The notes under the pieces: generated by a model
What the model was told of the DNA's origin: nothing
The model's input: only the letters and a program-made list of their open reading frames with translations
Databases searched by the model: none
Translations under genes and position numbers: made by a program
Assembly: GCA_020848475.1 (NCBI GenBank)
Contig: JADKZZ010000069.1
Coordinates: 1 to 46,914 of the forward strand
Reading direction: 5' to 3'
From: Chitinophagales bacterium
GTDB taxonomy: Bacteria; Bacteroidota; Bacteroidia; Chitinophagales; JADIYW01
DNA length: 46,914 bases
Shown: piece after piece, positions 42,979 to 46,914 of the stretch
Position numbering within the stretch: position 1 is the stretch's first letter
How the letters are laid out: each line of letters starts with the position of its first letter

Positions 42979-44757
42979 ATGTCAATTAAAAATATACTTT
43001 ATACTACATTAGTTGTTTTCTTACTGATTGTTGTGTTCAGTGCAGTCCTTAGCAACAGTGGAAACGATTCTAAAACATATAAAGATGAACTAGTCATACA
43101 TACACTTTCCGATGCGCAAGGTTTAAATCCAGTTACAATTTCTGATGCTACGTCAAGAAGATATGTAATGCCAAACATTATGCAATCTATGTTGTACTTC
43201 GACTTGAAAACTATGGTATTAAAGCCTGTTTTGGCTAAGAGTATGCCGGAAGTTAAAGAAGTAGGCGATTTAATGGAAATTACATATGAGATTAGACCAG
43301 AAGCAACTTGGGACAACGGCAAACCGGTGACAGTAGATGATGTGTTGTTTTCATACAAATCGATTCTTTGCCCAAAAGTAAATTCAGATAATGTCAAATC
43401 TTCGGTTGATTATGTTGTGGATATTAAAACCTATCCAGATAATCCTAGAAAATATACTGTTATCTGTGAAAAAAATATTGGTGCAGTGGAAGGCACTGGT
43501 TATGAAGTGGTCATATTGCCAGAATATGTTTATGACGCTAAAGGCTTGTTAAAAAAATATACAATAAGCGAGCTGACGGTTGAAAATCCAAAATGTGCAG
43601 ATGATAAAAATGTAAAAGAATTTGCTGATTTTTTTAACTCGCAACAAACCTTGCGCGACCCAGCTTTTGTGCAAGGCTCTGGCGCTTATGTGCTGAAGAG
43701 TTGGGAAACAGGTCAGCAGCTAACATTAGAAAGAAAGAAAAATTGGTGGGGCGACAAAATCAATAAAGAAAATATTTTCTTTGAAGCTTATCCAAAGCGA
43801 TTGGTATTTGTAACAATCAACAACTTCACGACAGCATTAACCGCATTAAAAAATGAAAAACTAGATTTTATTTTCGTTACGCCAGTTAAAGATTATATCG
43901 ACTTAGATAATTCTCCAAAATTCAAAAAGAATTTTTATAAAGCAGAACCTGACCAATTAGCATATCAAGCTATTGGAATAAATCATAAAGACAAAATACT
44001 AAGCGATGTGAAAGTTCGTCAGGCGCTATGTTATCTGATAGATGTTGATCAAATCATAGAAAAAGTAATTTACAACAAAGGCATACGCACCAATAGCGCT
44101 ATTTTGCCGATGAAAAAAGATATTATCAATCCTGCGATAAAACCATTTCCGTTCGACATCAACAAAGCAAAATCCTTACTAACAGAAGCTGGTTGGAAAG
44201 ATAGCGATGGTGATGGCATTTTAGACAAAGTGATTGAAGGCAAAAAAACCAACTTAGAAATTACATATAACTATAATAGCGGTAATAGCTTGAGAGAAAT
44301 GGTGGGCTTGTTGATGCAGCGCACGTTCCAGCAAGTAGGCATCGAATTTACTATTAAATCCTTGGAGTGGTCATTGTATTTAGATGAATTGAAAAAGCAC
44401 AAATGCCAACTTTGGTACCAAGGTTGGGTAACCAGCCCTGGATTAGATGATAATAAGCAATTGTTTCACACATCAGCAGCTAATGGTGGCTCCAACTATA
44501 TGAGTTTTGGAAATGCGAAAACCGATAAAATCCTCGATGAAATCAGGGTAGAATTCGATGTGAACAAAAGGAAAGAATTGTACTATAAATGGCAGGATAT
44601 TGAACACGAACAAATTCCTTACATATACTTATACGTGCAAAAATATAGAAATTGTATTCACAATAGATTTGAAAATATTAACTCAGGTCCATCTGCCTAT
44701 CCAGGCGTCTGGTTTGCTGGTTTTAAAGTAAAAAGAGGCTATAAAGTAGAAAACTAA
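42979..44757 (+). CDS. ABC transporter substrate-binding protein, peptide/nickel family 5
   Basis: SBP_bac_5 features: ATWDNGKPVTVDDVLFSYKSIL, LKSWETGQQLTLERKKNWWGDK, VRQALCYLIDVDQIIEKV, AKSLLTEAGWKDSDGDG. Confidence 0.92.
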   Translation: MSIKNILYTTLVVFLLIVVFSAVLSNSGNDSKTYKDELVIHTLSDAQGLNPVTISDATSRRYVMPNIMQSMLYFDLKTMVLKPVLAKSMPEVKEVGDLMEITYEIRPEATWDNGKPVTVDDVLFSYKSILCPKVNSDNVKSSVDYVVDIKTYPDNPRKYTVICEKNIGAVEGTGYEVVILPEYVYDAKGLLKKYTISELTVENPKCADDKNVKEFADFFNSQQTLRDPAFVQGSGAYVLKSWETGQQLTLERKKNWWGDKINKENIFFEAYPKRLVFVTINNFTTALTALKNEKLDFIFVTPVKDYIDLDNSPKFKKNFYKAEPDQLAYQAIGINHKDKILSDVKVRQALCYLIDVDQIIEKVIYNKGIRTNSAILPMKKDIINPAIKPFPFDINKAKSLLTEAGWKDSDGDGILDKVIEGKKTNLEITYNYNSGNSLREMVGLLMQRTFQQVGIEFTIKSLEWSLYLDELKKHKCQLWYQGWVTSPGLDDNKQLFHTSAANGGSNYMSFGNAKTDKILDEIRVEFDVNKRKELYYKWQDIEHEQIPYIYLYVQKYRNCIHNRFENINSGPSAYPGVWFAGFKVKRGYKVEN

Positions 44758-44774
44758 TTTTAAGAATATACAGT

Positions 44775-46193
44775 ATGCTGAAATACATATTTAAACGAAT
44801 ATTACTATTCATTCCTACCTTATTCATGATTTCGTTGTTGACGTTTTTCTTGAGTACTAACGTGCCTGGCGATCCAGTAGAACAAATGCTAAACTCCAAC
44901 AGCGAAATGGGCAGCTCTGCAAAAGCTCAAGCCGCAGAAAAAGCTTATATCGATAAGCGCAAACAACTGGGACTAGATTTGCCGACTTTCTACTTTTCTA
45001 TTACTAATAGTGCAACGCCAAAAGATTTATATACGATTCCTAAAAAATTTCATCGAGAAAATTTGTCTAAACTTATTGAGCAATATGGCAATTGGAAACA
45101 AATCAATGCTTATTATTTGTCACTCAAAAAACTCGAAGAGTCACTCGGAAGTGTAACAAGCGATTCTGTAAATGCTGATGCGCTTATAGCAATGAAAAGC
45201 GACGCACAACAATTATATATCGAGCCTGAAGATAAAACTATCAATTTGTTATTTAAAGACATGCTAGCACAGTTGCATGTTGCTGATAATCTTAAAGTGT
45301 TAGAAGCTGATATTGTTAATTCATCAAAATTGTATGCTGACGTTACACGACATGCAACTACATATAAAAAATTTATACCAGCCATTCAATGGTATGGCAC
45401 AAAAAATCAATACCACCAGTGGATTACCAAATTTATGGTAGGTGACTTCGGCATATCTTATCAAGATGAAAAGCCCGTAAAAACGGTTATTTGGGAAGCT
45501 ATACGCTGGACTGTTTTGTTGAGTATAATTTCCATTTTATTAACCTATCTCATCGCCATTCCATTAGGTATTGTATCGGCAGCGAACAAAGGTGGCATCA
45601 AAGACCAAACCATATCAACAACATTATTTATTTTGTATTCATTGCCAAGTTTCTGGGTGGCTACTTTGTTAATTATGTTTTTTGGCGGCGGAGATTTTTT
45701 CAATTTTTTCCCATCATTTGGTGTGCCGCAAGCAACGGAAAATATGTCCTTCTTTACTAAGTTTACAAATTATGTTTGGCATCTTACTTTGCCCATTATC
45801 TGTTATACTTATGGTGGCTTAGCATTTATTTCAAGGCAAATGCGTGGCGCAATGGTCAATTCCTTGTCGCAAGATTATGTGCGTACAGCACGTGCAAAAG
45901 GATTAGACGAGGAAAAAGTATTATGGAAACATGCTATCAAAAATTCATTATTGCCAATTATCACTTTGTTTGCCAATGTGTTTCCCTTGGCTATAAGTGG
46001 TGCTGTTGCATTAGAATTAATATTTTCCATTCCAGGAATGGGCAAGACCGCCTATGAAGCCTTAGTTGCCCGTAATTATCCAGTTGTATATACGATAGTC
46101 ATGTTTTCCGCTATCTTAACTTTAGTTGGTTATTTAGTGGCTGATATTTTATATGCTGTAGTAGATCCAAGAATTTCTTATAACAAAAAATAA
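44775..46193 (+). CDS. ABC transporter permease, DppB/OppB-like with a large periplasmic insertion
   Basis: MLKYIFKRILLFIPTLFMISLLTFFLSTNVPGDPVEQML; EAA-type QDYVRTARAKGLDEEKVLWKHAIKNSLLPIITLFA; FSIPGMGKTAYEALVARNYPVV. Confidence 0.92.
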   Translation: MLKYIFKRILLFIPTLFMISLLTFFLSTNVPGDPVEQMLNSNSEMGSSAKAQAAEKAYIDKRKQLGLDLPTFYFSITNSATPKDLYTIPKKFHRENLSKLIEQYGNWKQINAYYLSLKKLEESLGSVTSDSVNADALIAMKSDAQQLYIEPEDKTINLLFKDMLAQLHVADNLKVLEADIVNSSKLYADVTRHATTYKKFIPAIQWYGTKNQYHQWITKFMVGDFGISYQDEKPVKTVIWEAIRWTVLLSIISILLTYLIAIPLGIVSAANKGGIKDQTISTTLFILYSLPSFWVATLLIMFFGGGDFFNFFPSFGVPQATENMSFFTKFTNYVWHLTLPIICYTYGGLAFISRQMRGAMVNSLSQDYVRTARAKGLDEEKVLWKHAIKNSLLPIITLFANVFPLAISGAVALELIFSIPGMGKTAYEALVARNYPVVYTIVMFSAILTLVGYLVADILYAVVDPRISYNKK

Positions 46194-46199
46194 ACGACT

Positions 46200-46914
46200 T
46201 TGAATACAAATCAAGAACAGAAACAAGATTATTGGTCGTATGTAAAACGCCAATTTAAAAAGAATAAACGCGCTTTGTTTTCTTTTTATGTTGTGCTATT
46301 TATGCTGGTGATAGCCATATTTGCCGATTTCTTGGCGAATGAAAAACCGATAGTTTGCACCTACCAAGGCAAAACCTATTTTCCCATTTTGAAAGAATAT
46401 GCAGTAAAACTCAAGCTGGGAAAATTTCCACCTGAACTGAATAATATTATTTGGTCAGAAACCAAATTTGACTTTGCTATTAGGCCACCAATACCTTATT
46501 CACCGACTACGCAAGATATTTTAAACTCTGGTTTCGTTTCGCCCTATGGTAAACAAGATGTTCCATCAATCAGATGGCGCCATTGGTTAGGCACAGAAGG
46601 CATCGGACGTGATATATTATCAGCATTAATCCACGGTACACGCATCGCATTTATCATCGGTTTGATATCAATGTCGATTGCCAGCGTTATTGGCATTTTA
46701 CTCGGTTCTTTAGCTGGTTTTTTTGGAGATAAAGGCATACAAATTTCCAGAGCTGCTTTATTAATGGGCATTCTTTGCACCATGTTGGGTCTGTTTTATG
46801 CTAATGCAGTTGGTGGTTTATTTACAGGCATTGCCGTTTTCTTTGCATGCATTTTCATTGGCTATCTCGTGTCGCGAGTGCTTAAAAAAATCCCATTTTT
46901 GTCACCTAAAACAA
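46200..46914 (+). CDS. ABC transporter permease, DppC/OppC-like (partial, runs off the right edge)
   Basis: Hand translation from TTG 46200: LNTNQEQKQDYWSYVKRQFKKNKRALFSFYVVLFMLVIAIFADFLANEKP...WRHWLGTEGIGRDILSALIHGTRIAFIIGLISMSIASVIGILLGSLAGFFGDKG; open to the window edge. Confidence 0.88.
   Translation, partial: MNTNQEQKQDYWSYVKRQFKKNKRALFSFYVVLFMLVIAIFADFLANEKPIVCTYQGKTYFPILKEYAVKLKLGKFPPELNNIIWSETKFDFAIRPPIPYSPTTQDILNSGFVSPYGKQDVPSIRWRHWLGTEGIGRDILSALIHGTRIAFIIGLISMSIASVIGILLGSLAGFFGDKGIQISRAALLMGILCTMLGLFYANAVGGLFTGIAVFFACIFIGYLVSRVLKKIPFLSPKT

Noticed and set aside
42999-43397. 132-aa minus ORF opposite the SBP gene
   Set aside because: Nested antisense ORF; the sense frame is a clear SBP_bac_5 protein.
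1-46914. CRISPR arrays, tRNAs, rRNAs, complete IS elements, prophage or known defence systems
   Set aside because: Looked for regularly spaced repeats, cloverleaf-like or CCA-ended segments, transposase or nuclease motifs in the ORFs; found none.

Overview
Low-GC chromosomal segment whose gene content and -7 promoter motif (TAnnTTTG) point to a Bacteroidota genome, probably Chitinophagales/Sphingobacteria-like. This is inferred from gene content, not from a database search. Most of the window is conserved housekeeping genes: asnS, rpoN, nadK, asnB, pheS, serS, rho, rpmH, rnpA, yidD, tsaB, polA, a fused murF-alr, a BamA/TamA-like outer-membrane protein, a PhoD-type phosphatase and a peptide ABC transporter. 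I found no CRISPR array, tRNA, rRNA, complete IS element or prophage. The observations I would follow up first are: (1) rnpA appears to have no ATG/GTG/TTG start for its conserved N-terminus, but an ATA overlaps the rpmH stop codon as ATAA, the position where a coupled ATGA would be expected; (2) an operon of two paralogous parallel-beta-helix lipoproteins flanking a diheme c-type cytochrome lipoprotein, of unknown function; (3) two tandem cysteine-free ArsR-family regulators plus an AhpD-like CxxC protein, with a perfect 13-2-13 palindrome and a strong terminator-like hairpin in the gaps; (4) a PorE-like TPR/PD40/CRD protein ending in a SPOR-like domain, followed by a tandem pair of secreted coiled-coil paralogs; (5) a 12-bp perfect terminator hairpin encoded inside the 3' end of a convergent CDS; (6) a Rho with a disordered charged N-terminus in place of the usual Rho_N domain. 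Three genes missing from the ORF track were read by hand: the partial membrane glycosyltransferase at the left edge, rpmH, and the partial DppC-like permease at the right edge.
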